DNA from: JBCBKU01 sp038521345
Lineage (GTDB): Bacteria > Pseudomonadota > Alphaproteobacteria > Rhodobacterales > Rhodobacteraceae
NCBI GenBank assembly: GCA_038521345.1
Contig: JBCBKU010000003.1
Span: forward strand, 1-64,000
Direction of reading: 5' to 3'
Length of the DNA stretch: 64,000 nt
The notes below the pieces were generated by a model. The model ran no database searches, was not told the origin of the DNA, and saw nothing but the letters and a program-made list of their open reading frames with translations. The position numbers were made by a program, and so were the translations under genes. Each line of letters opens with the position of its first letter. Positions within the stretch are counted from its first letter, which is position 1. Shown one piece after another: positions 6,773 through 15,270 of the stretch.

Positions 6773-9722
6773 GCTGACGCCCCCCGTCGGGATCGTAGTG
6801 GTGGGGCGAGCAGATTTCGACGCGGATGTCCTGATCTCGGATTGGAGAGAAGGCGCGCAATTCTTCGCCCATGCGGTCGGTCCCGGCGTTGAGGAATCCG
6901 AGCCCGATGGCATGGCCCAGCGTCGGAGAATGAGCGACCGAGGTCACCCAGCCCTGGTCATGGGCCATATCCTCGGGGTCACCGGGTCGAAGGAAATGGG
7001 CCCCGGCGGTCAACTGGGCTGCTCGGTCCACCGGACGAATGCCGACCAGCCGCAGGCCATCGTCCCGCACAAGCTCGGGCCGCTGCCGCATCCGGGCGCC
7101 AAGGGTGAGATCACCGCCCTTTAACGTCCGGTCGAGGCCAAGCATCAGCGCTGTGGTTTGTCCGTTGATCTCGGCCCCGGTCGGATGGCCTTTCTCGATC
7201 CGGAGAACGTTGAGCGCCTCGGTCCCATAAGGCGTCACGCCCAGATCCGCGCCCTTAGACATAAGGGCGCGGATCGTCGCGTCGCCATAGCGGGCGGGGA
7301 CGGCGATTTCGTAAGCCAACTCGCCGGAAAACGAGATACGATAGAGCCGCGCAGGCGTTCCACCGAAGACAGTGCAGGTCGCGCAGGCCATGAACGGGAA
7401 GGAGTCGTTCGAGAGATCGAGTTCGTCGACGACGCGGTCGAGAAGCGCGCGGGAATGCGGGCCCGCCACCGCGTACTGTGCCCAGCCATCGGTGACAGAC
7501 GTCAGGTGCACGTCGAGATCGGGCCAAAGGCATTGGCGCGCGAACTCAAGCTCGCGGTAGACGAGGCCGGCATTCGCCGTTGTCGTGGTCATCATATAGC
7601 CAGTGTCGGACAGGCGGGCGACGGTTCCGTCGTCATAGGCGAATCCGTCGTCGCGCAGCATGAGCCCATAGCGCACACGGCCGGGTTCGAGCTTGCGGAA
7701 CGCACCGGTATAGACACGAGACAGAAACTCGCCAACGTCGCGACCCTGGATCTCGATCTTTCCAAGGGTCGAGACGTCGCAGATGCCGACCGCGCTGCGA
7801 ACGGCCAGTGCCTCGCGGTCGACGCTGTCCCGCCAGCCCTTTTCGCCGGGCCGGGCGTACCATTCGGCGCGCAGCCAAAGACCGCTTTCGGTGAAGCTTG
7901 CGCCGTTCTCCGAGGCCCAGTCGTGGGAGGGCGTAAACCGTGTCGGGCGGAAATTCTTGCCCCGCGACCGGCCCGCGAAGGCGCCGATGGGGACGGGCGT
8001 GTAGGGAGGGCGGAAGATGGTCGTGCCGGTTTCTTCGATGGGCCGACCCGTCGTCTCGGCGAGAATGGCGAGACCCAGTACATTCGAGGTCTTCCCCTGA
8101 TCCGTTGCCATTCCAAGGGTCGTGTAGCGTTTGACATGCTCGACCGAGCGGAAACCTTCCTGTTCGGCAAGCACGATGTCCTTGGTCGTCACGTCGTTCT
8201 GAAGATCGACCCATGCGCGACCCTTGCCTGTAACGTGCCAAAAGGCCGTGATCTCGGCGGGTTCGTCCGATGCCTCGGGCGGACTGCCGGGGGCGCCGGT
8301 ATGTCCGAGATCTCCTGCGATTTCGGCGGCAGCCTCGTGGCCCGTACGAAGGGCCGCTGCAAGGGTCAGGTGGCCGTCGGCCGCACCGGCAACGACCATC
8401 CCCGGGGGCAAACCTGCACCTGGGACGAAGGCCGCGATGTCGGGGTTCCAGATCGGGCGGCCGCGTTGATGGCAGGTCAGGTGAACGTTCGGCGACCAAC
8501 CGCCAGAGACCGCAAGACAATCGGCGGGAATGCGGCGACCGGTATGAAGTCGGATGGCGCGAAGCCCGTGCCGTCCTTCGGTTCCGGTAACCATCTCGCC
8601 CTCGCGGGTGTCAAGCACCGCGGCGATTTCCACCCCCCGAGCGCGAAGGTCGTGGGCGGTCCGGTGCCCATCGTCGTTGTTTGTGAACACGGCCACGCGC
8701 CGCCCCGGCGCCACGCCCCATCGGTTGACATAGGCCCGTACGGCGCCGGCGAGCATGATCCCAGGGCGGTCGTTCATCGGGAACGCGATCGGGCGTTCGG
8801 TCGCGCCAGCCGCAAGAAGCGTGCGGCGGGCCTTGATGTGCCAGAGAACATGCCGAGGGCCGGTGTCGGTGCGGCGTTCAAGGGCGCCGGTCTGCCCTTG
8901 ATCGTAGGCACCGAAAACGGTGGTGCGGGGCATCAGCCGAACGTTGGGAAGTGCGGCGAGGTCCGCGAGCGCGGCGTCCGCCCAGAGATGACCGGGTGCG
9001 CCGTCCACCTCGTGGGTTTCAGTCAGGAGCCGACCGCCCATCCGGAAATCCTCGTCGGCAAGGATGACACGCGCGCCGGCGCGACCCGCCGCGCGCGCTG
9101 CCGCAATTCCCGCGGGACCGGCGCCTATGATCAGGAGGTCGGCGTGGAGAAAACCCTTGTCGTAGCTGTCGGGATCCGGTCGGCCCGACAGCGCACCGAG
9201 CCCGGCCGCGGCGCGGATCATCGGCTCGTAGACCCGTTCCCAAAACGCGGCGGGCCACATGAAGGTCTTGTAGTAGAACCCAGCGGTCAGGACGGGCGCC
9301 AACGCGTCGTTGACCGACATCAGGTCGAAGCCGAGCGGGCCCTTGTGGTTCTGACTGGTGGCATGAAGGCCATGGATCAGTTCGGTCACGGTGGCGCGGG
9401 TGTTGGGTTCGGCTGCCGCGCCGCGTCCCAATGTGACAAGGGCGTTCGGTTCTTCGGGTCCCGCTGCAACGATGCCCCGCGGCCGGTGATACTTGAAGGA
9501 TCGCCCGACAATGCGGATCCCGTTGGCCAAAAGCGCCGAGGCCAGCGTGTCGCCCGACCGGCCGGTGATCCAGCGGTGGTTCCATGTGAAGCGAAGCACG
9601 GAATCGGTGTCGGTGAGACCCCGGGCGATCCGCCGGGGTTCAGCCGTGTCGTTGCCGGCGGCCGGGTCCGGCGAGAGAGTTCGGGTCAGGCCGGGGGCGC
9701 GGGGTGCTGTCTGGTCGGTCAC
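6765..9722 (-). CDS. soxA: Sarcosine oxidase alpha subunit
   Basis: At 985 residues this matches full-length heterotetrameric SoxA. An N-terminal Fer2-like domain near residues 40-120 contains FKYHRPRG. An NAD-binding flavoprotein region follows (IGAGPAGIAAARAAGRAGARV near 195-216). The C-terminal third is a GcvT/aminomethyltransferase-type folate domain with RVYTGAF and GYMMTTTTAN. The complex oxidatively demethylates sarcosine to glycine and passes the one-carbon unit to tetrahydrofolate. The start is GTG, overlapping the soxD stop by 4 bp. An antisense open frame of 906 codons covers the gene and is a high-GC shadow. Confidence 0.95.
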   Translation of the reverse strand: MTDQTAPRAPGLTRTLSPDPAAGNDTAEPRRIARGLTDTDSVLRFTWNHRWITGRSGDTLASALLANGIRIVGRSFKYHRPRGIVAAGPEEPNALVTLGRGAAAEPNTRATVTELIHGLHATSQNHKGPLGFDLMSVNDALAPVLTAGFYYKTFMWPAAFWERVYEPMIRAAAGLGALSGRPDPDSYDKGFLHADLLIIGAGPAGIAAARAAGRAGARVILADEDFRMGGRLLTETHEVDGAPGHLWADAALADLAALPNVRLMPRTTVFGAYDQGQTGALERRTDTGPRHVLWHIKARRTLLAAGATERPIAFPMNDRPGIMLAGAVRAYVNRWGVAPGRRVAVFTNNDDGHRTAHDLRARGVEIAAVLDTREGEMVTGTEGRHGLRAIRLHTGRRIPADCLAVSGGWSPNVHLTCHQRGRPIWNPDIAAFVPGAGLPPGMVVAGAADGHLTLAAALRTGHEAAAEIAGDLGHTGAPGSPPEASDEPAEITAFWHVTGKGRAWVDLQNDVTTKDIVLAEQEGFRSVEHVKRYTTLGMATDQGKTSNVLGLAILAETTGRPIEETGTTIFRPPYTPVPIGAFAGRSRGKNFRPTRFTPSHDWASENGASFTESGLWLRAEWYARPGEKGWRDSVDREALAVRSAVGICDVSTLGKIEIQGRDVGEFLSRVYTGAFRKLEPGRVRYGLMLRDDGFAYDDGTVARLSDTGYMMTTTTANAGLVYRELEFARQCLWPDLDVHLTSVTDGWAQYAVAGPHSRALLDRVVDELDLSNDSFPFMACATCTVFGGTPARLYRISFSGELAYEIAVPARYGDATIRALMSKGADLGVTPYGTEALNVLRIEKGHPTGAEINGQTTALMLGLDRTLKGGDLTLGARMRQRPELVRDDGLRLVGIRPVDRAAQLTAGAHFLRPGDPEDMAHDQGWVTSVAHSPTLGHAIGLGFLNAGTDRMGEELRAFSPIRDQDIRVEICSPHHYDPDGGRQRG

Positions 9723-10000
9723 GGCGCATCGGTCCGGCGTTGCGCGACGTCGCGGGCGAGTGCCACGGAGAGGATCTCGTGCGTGACAGTATCTCTGGTG
9801 ACAACCAGCCAGGACCGGTCACCGGCCTCGTGGTACCAGAGCTCCCGGTGGAGGCCCGCCGGGTTGTCGCGGAGATAGGTATGGTCCAGCCAGTCGACGT
9901 CGGACGCCGCCTCTCCCGGACGGTCCAGAAGCGCGGCGTCGCCCTTGTAGACGAACTCCGCGGCGTCGCGGGGGCCGAGGAGGGGATGGTGGATGATCAT
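9719..10000 (-). CDS. soxD: Sarcosine oxidase delta subunit lacking zinc-ligand cysteines
   Basis: The 93-residue protein sits between soxB and soxA and aligns with SoxD along its length: GPRDAAEF near residue 9, a YLRDNPAGLH segment near the middle and TRDTVTHEIL near the end. Characterised delta subunits bind zinc through a CPxCG pair near the N-terminus and a His plus Cys in an HxxGC motif. Here the first motif reads HHPLLG and the second HEAGD, and the whole protein has no cysteine, so only one His ligand remains. The ATG at 10000 is chosen because an upstream GTG/ATG extension adds 39 residues of non-family sequence. Confidence 0.85.
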   Translation of the reverse strand: MIIHHPLLGPRDAAEFVYKGDAALLDRPGEAASDVDWLDHTYLRDNPAGLHRELWYHEAGDRSWLVVTRDTVTHEILSVALARDVAQRRTDAP

Positions 10001-10088
10001 GGCGTGTCTCTGCCGGGAGCGCGCGCGGGCCGGGGGCGGTTGGTCTTGCGTATTTCGGCCAAGATGAAGACGCGGTGCATGGGCAGCC

Positions 10089-11339
10089 TCAGTGCAGGTT
10101 GGGCTGGGCGCCGGCACCGCGTTCGTCGATCAGCGCGCCGGTGGCGAACCTGTCGAGACGATAGCGCGTGGCGGTCGGGTGCGGCTGGTCGGTGGCGAGG
10201 AGATGGGCATAGGCATATCCGCTGGCTGGCGTAGCCTTAAACCCACCATAGCACCAGCCAGCGTTCAGGTAGAGCCCGTCCACGGGCGTGCGGTCGATGA
10301 TCGGCGAGCCATCCATCGACATGTCCATGATCCCACCCCAGGAGCGCAGAAGGCGCGCCCGCCCCAGCATGGGGAGGATCGCCATGCCGCCTTCGCAGAC
10401 ATCCTCGACCACTGGCAGGTTGCCGCGTTGAGCATATGAATTGTAGCCGTCGATATCGCCGCCGAAGACAAGGCCGCCCTTGTCGGACTGGCTGATATAG
10501 AAGTGCCCGCCCCCGAAAGTGATGACGCCGGGCAGGATCGGTTTCAGCCCTTCGGAGACAAAGGCCTGGAGGACATGGCTCTCGATGGGCAATCTCAGAC
10601 CTGCCATGGCGGCGACGCGGCTCGACGAACCGGCGACGCAGATGGCGATGCGGTTGGCGCGGATCGTTCCGCGGGTCGTCTGAATTGCGGTGGCCCGGCC
10701 GCCGTCGCGGGCAATTCCGGTGACTTCGCAGTTCTCGAGGATATCAACGCCCCGGGTATCGGCGCCCCGGGCATAGCCCCATGCGACAGCGTCGTGACGC
10801 ACGGTTCCGCCGCGTTTTTGCAAGAGAGCGCCTTTGATCGGGAAGCGGGCATTGGCGTAGTCGAGCCACGGGCAGAGGCGTTTTAGCTCGACCTGGTCCA
10901 GAAGATCCCCATCCGCACCAGAAAGGCGCATTGCGTTGCCGCGACGGGCATAGGCGTCGCGTTGCGCGTCCGAGTGGTAGAGGTTCAGGATGCCTCGCTG
11001 GCTGACCATGGCATTGTAGTTGAAATCCTGTTCGAGTCCCTCCCAGAGCTTGAGAGAGAACTCGTAGAAGGGCTGGTTGCCCTCAAGCAGGTAATTCGAA
11101 CGGATTATGGTGGTGTTGCGGCCGATATTGCCCGAGCCGAGCCAGCCCTTCTCGACAACCGCGACATTGGTAATTCCGAAGACCTTGGCGAGGTAGTAGG
11201 CGGTCGAAAGCCCATGGCCACCGCCGCCGACAATCACTACATCATAGGCCGGTTTCGGGTCGGGCGAGCGCCATGCAGGACGCCAGCCGCTATGCGCGCG
11301 CAGGGCTTCCCGGAACACTCTGAAGGCGGAATAGTGCAT
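10089..11339 (-). CDS. soxB: Sarcosine oxidase beta subunit
   Basis: The 416-residue FAD-dependent beta subunit starts HYSAFRVFREAL, then has the VVIVGGGGHGLSTAYYL dinucleotide-binding motif, GNIGRNTTIIRSNY and MVSQRGILNL, all diagnostic of heterotetrameric SoxB. The TVRHDAVAWGY segment carries the region where FMN is covalently attached to His in studied enzymes. ATG 11339 gives the canonical N-terminus; ATG 11351 is 4 codons upstream and also possible. SoxB is the catalytic subunit that oxidises sarcosine. It leads a soxB-D-A-G operon that lies 102 bp downstream of the TraG-like gene on the same strand. Confidence 0.93.
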   Translation of the reverse strand: MHYSAFRVFREALRAHSGWRPAWRSPDPKPAYDVVIVGGGGHGLSTAYYLAKVFGITNVAVVEKGWLGSGNIGRNTTIIRSNYLLEGNQPFYEFSLKLWEGLEQDFNYNAMVSQRGILNLYHSDAQRDAYARRGNAMRLSGADGDLLDQVELKRLCPWLDYANARFPIKGALLQKRGGTVRHDAVAWGYARGADTRGVDILENCEVTGIARDGGRATAIQTTRGTIRANRIAICVAGSSSRVAAMAGLRLPIESHVLQAFVSEGLKPILPGVITFGGGHFYISQSDKGGLVFGGDIDGYNSYAQRGNLPVVEDVCEGGMAILPMLGRARLLRSWGGIMDMSMDGSPIIDRTPVDGLYLNAGWCYGGFKATPASGYAYAHLLATDQPHPTATRYRLDRFATGALIDERGAGAQPNLH

Positions 11340-11441
11340 GTCAGGCCCCATGGAACAGTGCCAGTCTCCCGGTGGCCCGCGAGCAGCGCTGGTCCAAAAG
11401 AGACATGGTTTGTTCGCAAACGGACCTTGCGCGTGCGGGCG

Positions 11442-12965
11442 TCATCGACTGTTGCGCGCGGCATCGAGGAGGCGTTCGGCAATCAACTCGTCGATCGCGT
11501 TCTGTTCAAGCGGACGGGGGCCGGTCCGACCGGCGGCGCCTCGGGCTGGGCGCACAAGTTCGCGTCGCGCCCGGAGATACGAGGGCAGGGGCCTTGCTTC
11601 GGGCATCGGGTCGCGCGCGCTGTCGAACAGAGGGTTGTCGTCGAACTTGCCGGCAAAGGCCGGGTCGGTGAGGTAGTGGGGCAATTGCGCGATCACGGCT
11701 TCGTCTCCGGCGATCTGAAGCAACATCTCGCCTTGTTCGAGATCGAGGAGTGACTGGCCCGATAGGAATCCCACGATCTCGGCCATGTCCGTCGCGGCGG
11801 CAAGGTTGTTGGCGCCGAAGGCCTGAAAGACCCGGCAATTGTTCACCATGGTTTGCCAGTCGTTGGGATACAGCGCCTTCAGTTGGCTTACGTCCTGCCA
11901 GAAACTCCAGGTCTGCAGACCGTAGCCACGCAAAAGCGTCACCGCCGTGCGCAGCTCATCGAGCGTGCCAAGTTGCGCGGCCTCGTCGAGGATGAACAGC
12001 GTCGAGGCGGGCGGCTTGGCCTGCCGGCGCATGATGAGCGTCAACAAACTACCAATCCAGAGGCGAAGGAAACGGCCGTGTGACGCCAGCATGTGCGGTG
12101 GGAGCACGATGTAGATCGAAACCGGGTCACCTCGCGTGACGGCGTTGATGTCGAACGTCGTGGCGGAAGACGCGTCCTGTATCTGGGGGCCGCGCAGGAA
12201 ATCGATGCCTTCCTGAGCAAAGGAGATGATCGAACCCAAGGTCTCTTTGGCGGCGATCCGAAGGTTGTCGGCGATCATCCTCACCTCGGGGTGCCGTGAC
12301 TTGGCCATCGCACGCGCACCCTTGTCTGGGTTTGCCGCAAGGTCGTTCACGACCTCGCGTACCTTGGCCAGCGTTCGGTCGTCAGGCTCCATGTCCGTTG
12401 CCACGTGGAGGACACAGGCGAGCATGAGGGTCCGGGCGCGGTTCAGCCAGTAAAGATTGCGTTCTCCTGCAAGGTTGAGCGGCAGCAGCGCGTTGACGAT
12501 GGTGGCGGCCTCGTCGACCCCTCGGGCGTCACCGGGATCGATCAGGCTGAGCGGGTTGAAACGCCCCGGTTTCTCGCCGGTCAGACCCATCGGGTCGAGG
12601 ATCACGACCTCCTGCCCGATATCGCGGCGGTGTCGGGCGGTGACCATCGTGTTCTCGCCCTTGGGATCAATAACGATGATCGGACCGTCATGCCGGAGGA
12701 GGGCGGGGATAATGCAACCGACACCCTTGCCGGCCCCAGTGGGCGCGATGGTGAGTAGATGGCCTTCGCCCTTCATCAGGACCGGATCGACAAATCCCAT
12801 GCTCGTGCCATCCTTCGGCGGACCGAAGCTGAAGCCGACAGGAGTGCGCCGGTGGGTCGCTTCCAGCGACCACCCGACGAGAAGGCCCGGCTCTGGGATC
12901 GTGTCGGGTATCCGCAACTCGGCCGACAGGGGGGGCACGCCGGTTGGAAACGGCATACGGGTCAT
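11442..12965 (-). CDS. TraG/VirD4-like coupling-protein ATPase, cytoplasmic, orphan
   Basis: The 507-residue protein carries the P-loop PTGAGKG at 75-81, IVIDPKGEN at 97-105 and a Walker B LFILDEA at 323-329, the layout of type IV coupling proteins (VirD4/TraG). Unlike conjugation coupling proteins it has no N-terminal transmembrane helices: the first 70 residues are polar or proline-rich. No relaxase, VirB gene or plasmid gene is present. Its start overlaps the upstream unknown gene (ATGA), so the two are coupled. They diverge from the kinase/GTPase cluster, and a shared promoter region suggests a joint role. A HerA/FtsK-type ATPase that moves or remodels DNA or protein is the minimal claim. 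Confidence 0.85.
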   Translation of the reverse strand: MTRMPFPTGVPPLSAELRIPDTIPEPGLLVGWSLEATHRRTPVGFSFGPPKDGTSMGFVDPVLMKGEGHLLTIAPTGAGKGVGCIIPALLRHDGPIIVIDPKGENTMVTARHRRDIGQEVVILDPMGLTGEKPGRFNPLSLIDPGDARGVDEAATIVNALLPLNLAGERNLYWLNRARTLMLACVLHVATDMEPDDRTLAKVREVVNDLAANPDKGARAMAKSRHPEVRMIADNLRIAAKETLGSIISFAQEGIDFLRGPQIQDASSATTFDINAVTRGDPVSIYIVLPPHMLASHGRFLRLWIGSLLTLIMRRQAKPPASTLFILDEAAQLGTLDELRTAVTLLRGYGLQTWSFWQDVSQLKALYPNDWQTMVNNCRVFQAFGANNLAAATDMAEIVGFLSGQSLLDLEQGEMLLQIAGDEAVIAQLPHYLTDPAFAGKFDDNPLFDSARDPMPEARPLPSYLRARRELVRPARGAAGRTGPRPLEQNAIDELIAERLLDAARNSR

Positions 12966-13699
12966 TCGGCCGCACCTCCTGAGCTTTTCGATGATGGCCG
13001 GACGCGCCGGAGGGCGCCGTCAAATTCGAGTGGGATCTTGGCCTCGACCTCTTCGGCGAGAACGGTATCGTCAAGCATTTCGATCATGCCGTCCGGTCGG
13101 ATCTCGAACTCGGCTGCAAAAAGGCTCTGACCGTAGAGAACTGTGGCGGCCGCCTTGCGGTTTCGGGTCTCTGGGTCCGGGTCGCCGACCAAAAGCGGGG
13201 GTTTGACTTTGGCCTTCAACCCTTTGACTTTCTTTGTCGCGACGCAGTCCGCGGCACTGCCGAGCAGCGCGAACGGACCGAGGTCGCCGTGGACGAAGAA
13301 GCAGAAGTACCGCAAGTAGTCGAGGGCGGCGGCGTCGGTGCTCAGATCGACGCCGAAACTCCGGTTCACTTCGTGGATGACCGCCGAAGCCCCATCGAGA
13401 ACAGTGGCGCCGCCGGGGCCGTACAGCACGCTGACAACGCCGCCGCGGCCGTAGCTGACTTCGGCATCCGGATCCGGTCTGAGTACTTCGGGAACAAGCG
13501 GCTCGGTCACAGCAAGATCCACGAGCATCCAACCCGAATAGGCCTCCAAAGGACGCACACGCACGGCGCCGATCCGGCGGTTCTTGAGCGGTGCGAGGCC
13601 GAATTCTTCAAGCCGGCGGACCAGAAGCGCGCGGTCTTCAGGATCGAGAAGAGCCCACGGTTCGGGCAAGCAAGGTGGGACTGAGTGAAAATCGGTCAT
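12962..13699 (-). CDS. Uncharacterised protein coupled to the TraG-like ATPase
   Basis: I do not recognise a family. The 245-residue form starts MTDFHSVPP; a GTG at 13825 would add 42 residues but crosses a large inverted repeat and reads as non-protein-like sequence. No signal peptide or membrane helix is evident. A central segment YLRYFCFFVHGDLGPFALL is followed by a Lys-rich KKVKGLKAKVK stretch that could contact nucleic acid or acidic partners, which is speculation. The C-terminus is charged. The ATG of the ATPase overlaps its stop, so fixed stoichiometry with that ATPase is likely. Confidence 0.7.
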   Translation of the reverse strand: MTDFHSVPPCLPEPWALLDPEDRALLVRRLEEFGLAPLKNRRIGAVRVRPLEAYSGWMLVDLAVTEPLVPEVLRPDPDAEVSYGRGGVVSVLYGPGGATVLDGASAVIHEVNRSFGVDLSTDAAALDYLRYFCFFVHGDLGPFALLGSAADCVATKKVKGLKAKVKPPLLVGDPDPETRNRKAAATVLYGQSLFAAEFEIRPDGMIEMLDDTVLAEEVEAKIPLEFDGALRRVRPSSKSSGGAAE

Positions 13700-14013
13700 C
13701 GGCGGCGCAGTGGTCAGAACGGGGGCGACGGAGGCCGCAGATCGGTTGGCGTTAGCCCGAGCGTGGCGCCAATTGCCGATGATTGCAATCGGCGCCGATC
13801 CATCTGGCCCGTGGCCTGTTGTCACAAATGCGGCCCAGTTTCCGCATCGTGGACGGTGTGCATCGCCTTGATTGACCGTCGCTTCGCGCCGAGGAGGCGC
13901 ATGATTTTCTGAATTCGACCATCTTTAGGCCACACTATTCCAGCAGGGTACCCGTGGTGTGGACCTGTCCGCGGGGGCGATCCGGCCTGCCGCGGAGTGA
14001 GTGGACAGTGGTT
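13700..14013. other. Divergent intergenic region of the kinase/GTPase locus
   Basis: This 314-bp gap separates the leftward unknown/TraG-like pair from the rightward kinase operon and must hold both promoters. It contains a large inverted repeat at 13765-13796. A TTGACC near 13870 could serve as a -35 element, but I see no convincing -10 partner at 16-18 bp. No small ORF with a ribosome-binding site stands out. Confidence 0.6.
13765..13796. repeat. 12-bp near-perfect inverted repeat
   Basis: The left arm GGCGCCAATTGC (13765-13776) and right arm GCAATCGGCGCC (13785-13796) are separated by 8 bp and pair at 11 of 12 positions, the exception being a G-T wobble in RNA. It lies about 65 bp upstream of the unknown gene start and about 220 bp upstream of the kinase. 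It could be an operator for a dimeric regulator or a transcript hairpin. No run of T follows on either strand, so a terminator is unlikely. Confidence 0.55.
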
Positions 14014-15270
14014 ATGAGCGCGAAGCCTAGGTTGATGGAAGATGGCAACGATCCGACTTTTGCGGATGAGTTGCCCAATGGCACCCTTCTCTTGGGGGGG
14101 CAGTATCGCATCGAACGCTTTTTGAACGCCGGTGGGTTCGGGATCACCTATCTCGCGCGGGACAGCCTCGACCGCATCGTCGTCATCAAGGAATGCTATC
14201 CGTCGTCGATGTGCGTGCGGTCAAACAAGACCGTGCGTGTGCGATCACGCGGGCATGCCGAGGAATTCGACTCGATCGTGCGGTTGTTCGGTCAGGAAGC
14301 ACGCGCGCTGGCCAAGCTCGATCACCCGCATATCGTGGGCGTTCATCAGGTCTTCGAGGACAACCACACGGCCTATATGGCGCTTGACTTCGTTCAGGGT
14401 CAGGACCTTCTTGATGTAATCGAGCATGAACCGCGCCGCCTTCAGCCCGATGCCGTCGTCGACATGCTGCGCAAGTTGCTCGATGCCGTGGACTACATCC
14501 ACAGTCACGACATCCTTCACCGCGATATCTCGCCCGACAACATCCTCCTGACCAAAGAGAACGAACCGGTGCTCATCGATTTCGGCGCCGCGCGGGAACA
14601 GGCGACCCGGGCCAGTCGGCTTTTGTCGCAGTTGCACATGGTCAAGGACGGCTACTCCCCGCAGGAATTCTACGTGCAGGGTGCAAAGCAAACCACGTCG
14701 GCCGACTTGTACGCGCTGGGCGCGACCTTCTTCCACGTCATCACCGGCGAGGCGCCACCGGTCAGCCAGCAGCGTCTCGCGGCCGTAGCCGAAAAGCGCG
14801 AGGACCCGTATATCCACCTGAACGATGGCAGTTTTCCGGACTACGATCCGTATTTCCTGGGCGCCATTGACGAGGCTCTGCAGGTCTTCCCGAACGACCG
14901 GCTTCAGACCGCACAAGAGTGGATTGATGCGATCGACACCGATCGGCGCCGGTCGGCTGCCCTCGCGCGGGCGAGCGAAGACAAGGCAATGGAAGACGCG
15001 ATCCTGAAAATCGCGGCGGAAACCAACGAAGCGCTTCGTCGGGAAGAAGCGCATGAACAAAAAATGAAAAAGCGCGTCCGCTCAAGAGACGCACGTGGCG
15101 GTGAGCTTCCGGATTACAACGGATCCGGAGCGGATCAGGTCAACACGTCCCTCGAGGGCAAAACGAGCCCCCGTAAATCGTTGTTTGGCAGGGTATTCAA
15201 TGTGTCCCTCTGGCGCCTGACGGAACGCGAGAAGGCCAACAAAGATTACGCGAGAAAGGCTGAGCGATGA
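14014..15270 (+). CDS. Serine/threonine protein kinase (Hanks type), soluble
   Basis: The 418-residue protein has a complete bacterial eukaryote-like kinase domain in about residues 28-310: glycine loop NAGGFGIT at 38-45, ATP-binding Lys59 in VVIKE, catalytic HRDISPDN with Asp171 and DFG at 189-191. An activation segment follows, containing a GYSPQEF motif where most of this subclass has GYxPxEQ. There is no transmembrane segment or extracellular sensor; the C-terminal 110 residues are charged and coiled-coil-like (EEAHEQKMKKRV). ATG 14014 is preferred over an upstream GTG. The stop overlaps the FHA gene start (ATGA). With the next two genes it forms a writer-reader-eraser set for Ser/Thr phosphorylation. 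Confidence 0.9.
   Translation: MSAKPRLMEDGNDPTFADELPNGTLLLGGQYRIERFLNAGGFGITYLARDSLDRIVVIKECYPSSMCVRSNKTVRVRSRGHAEEFDSIVRLFGQEARALAKLDHPHIVGVHQVFEDNHTAYMALDFVQGQDLLDVIEHEPRRLQPDAVVDMLRKLLDAVDYIHSHDILHRDISPDNILLTKENEPVLIDFGAAREQATRASRLLSQLHMVKDGYSPQEFYVQGAKQTTSADLYALGATFFHVITGEAPPVSQQRLAAVAEKREDPYIHLNDGSFPDYDPYFLGAIDEALQVFPNDRLQTAQEWIDAIDTDRRRSAALARASEDKAMEDAILKIAAETNEALRREEAHEQKMKKRVRSRDARGGELPDYNGSGADQVNTSLEGKTSPRKSLFGRVFNVSLWRLTEREKANKDYARKAER

Noticed and set aside
7158..9878. A 906-codon open frame on the plus strand
   Set aside because: It lies exactly antisense to soxA and has no family motif or ribosome-binding site. Long antisense frames are expected in high-GC coding DNA. The same applies to 26199-28355 and 47279-48820 on the minus strand and 466-1521 on the minus strand.
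11442..13699. Fragment of a conjugative or integrative element
   Set aside because: Apart from the VirD4-like ATPase there is no relaxase, VirB/Trb gene, integrase, tRNA or direct repeat, and flanking sox and uxa genes are ordinary chromosomal genes.
13700..13825. N-terminal extension of the unknown protein to GTG 13825
   Set aside because: The added 42 residues are Ala/Arg/Gly-biased without a ribosome-binding site and would put the large inverted repeat inside the coding region.
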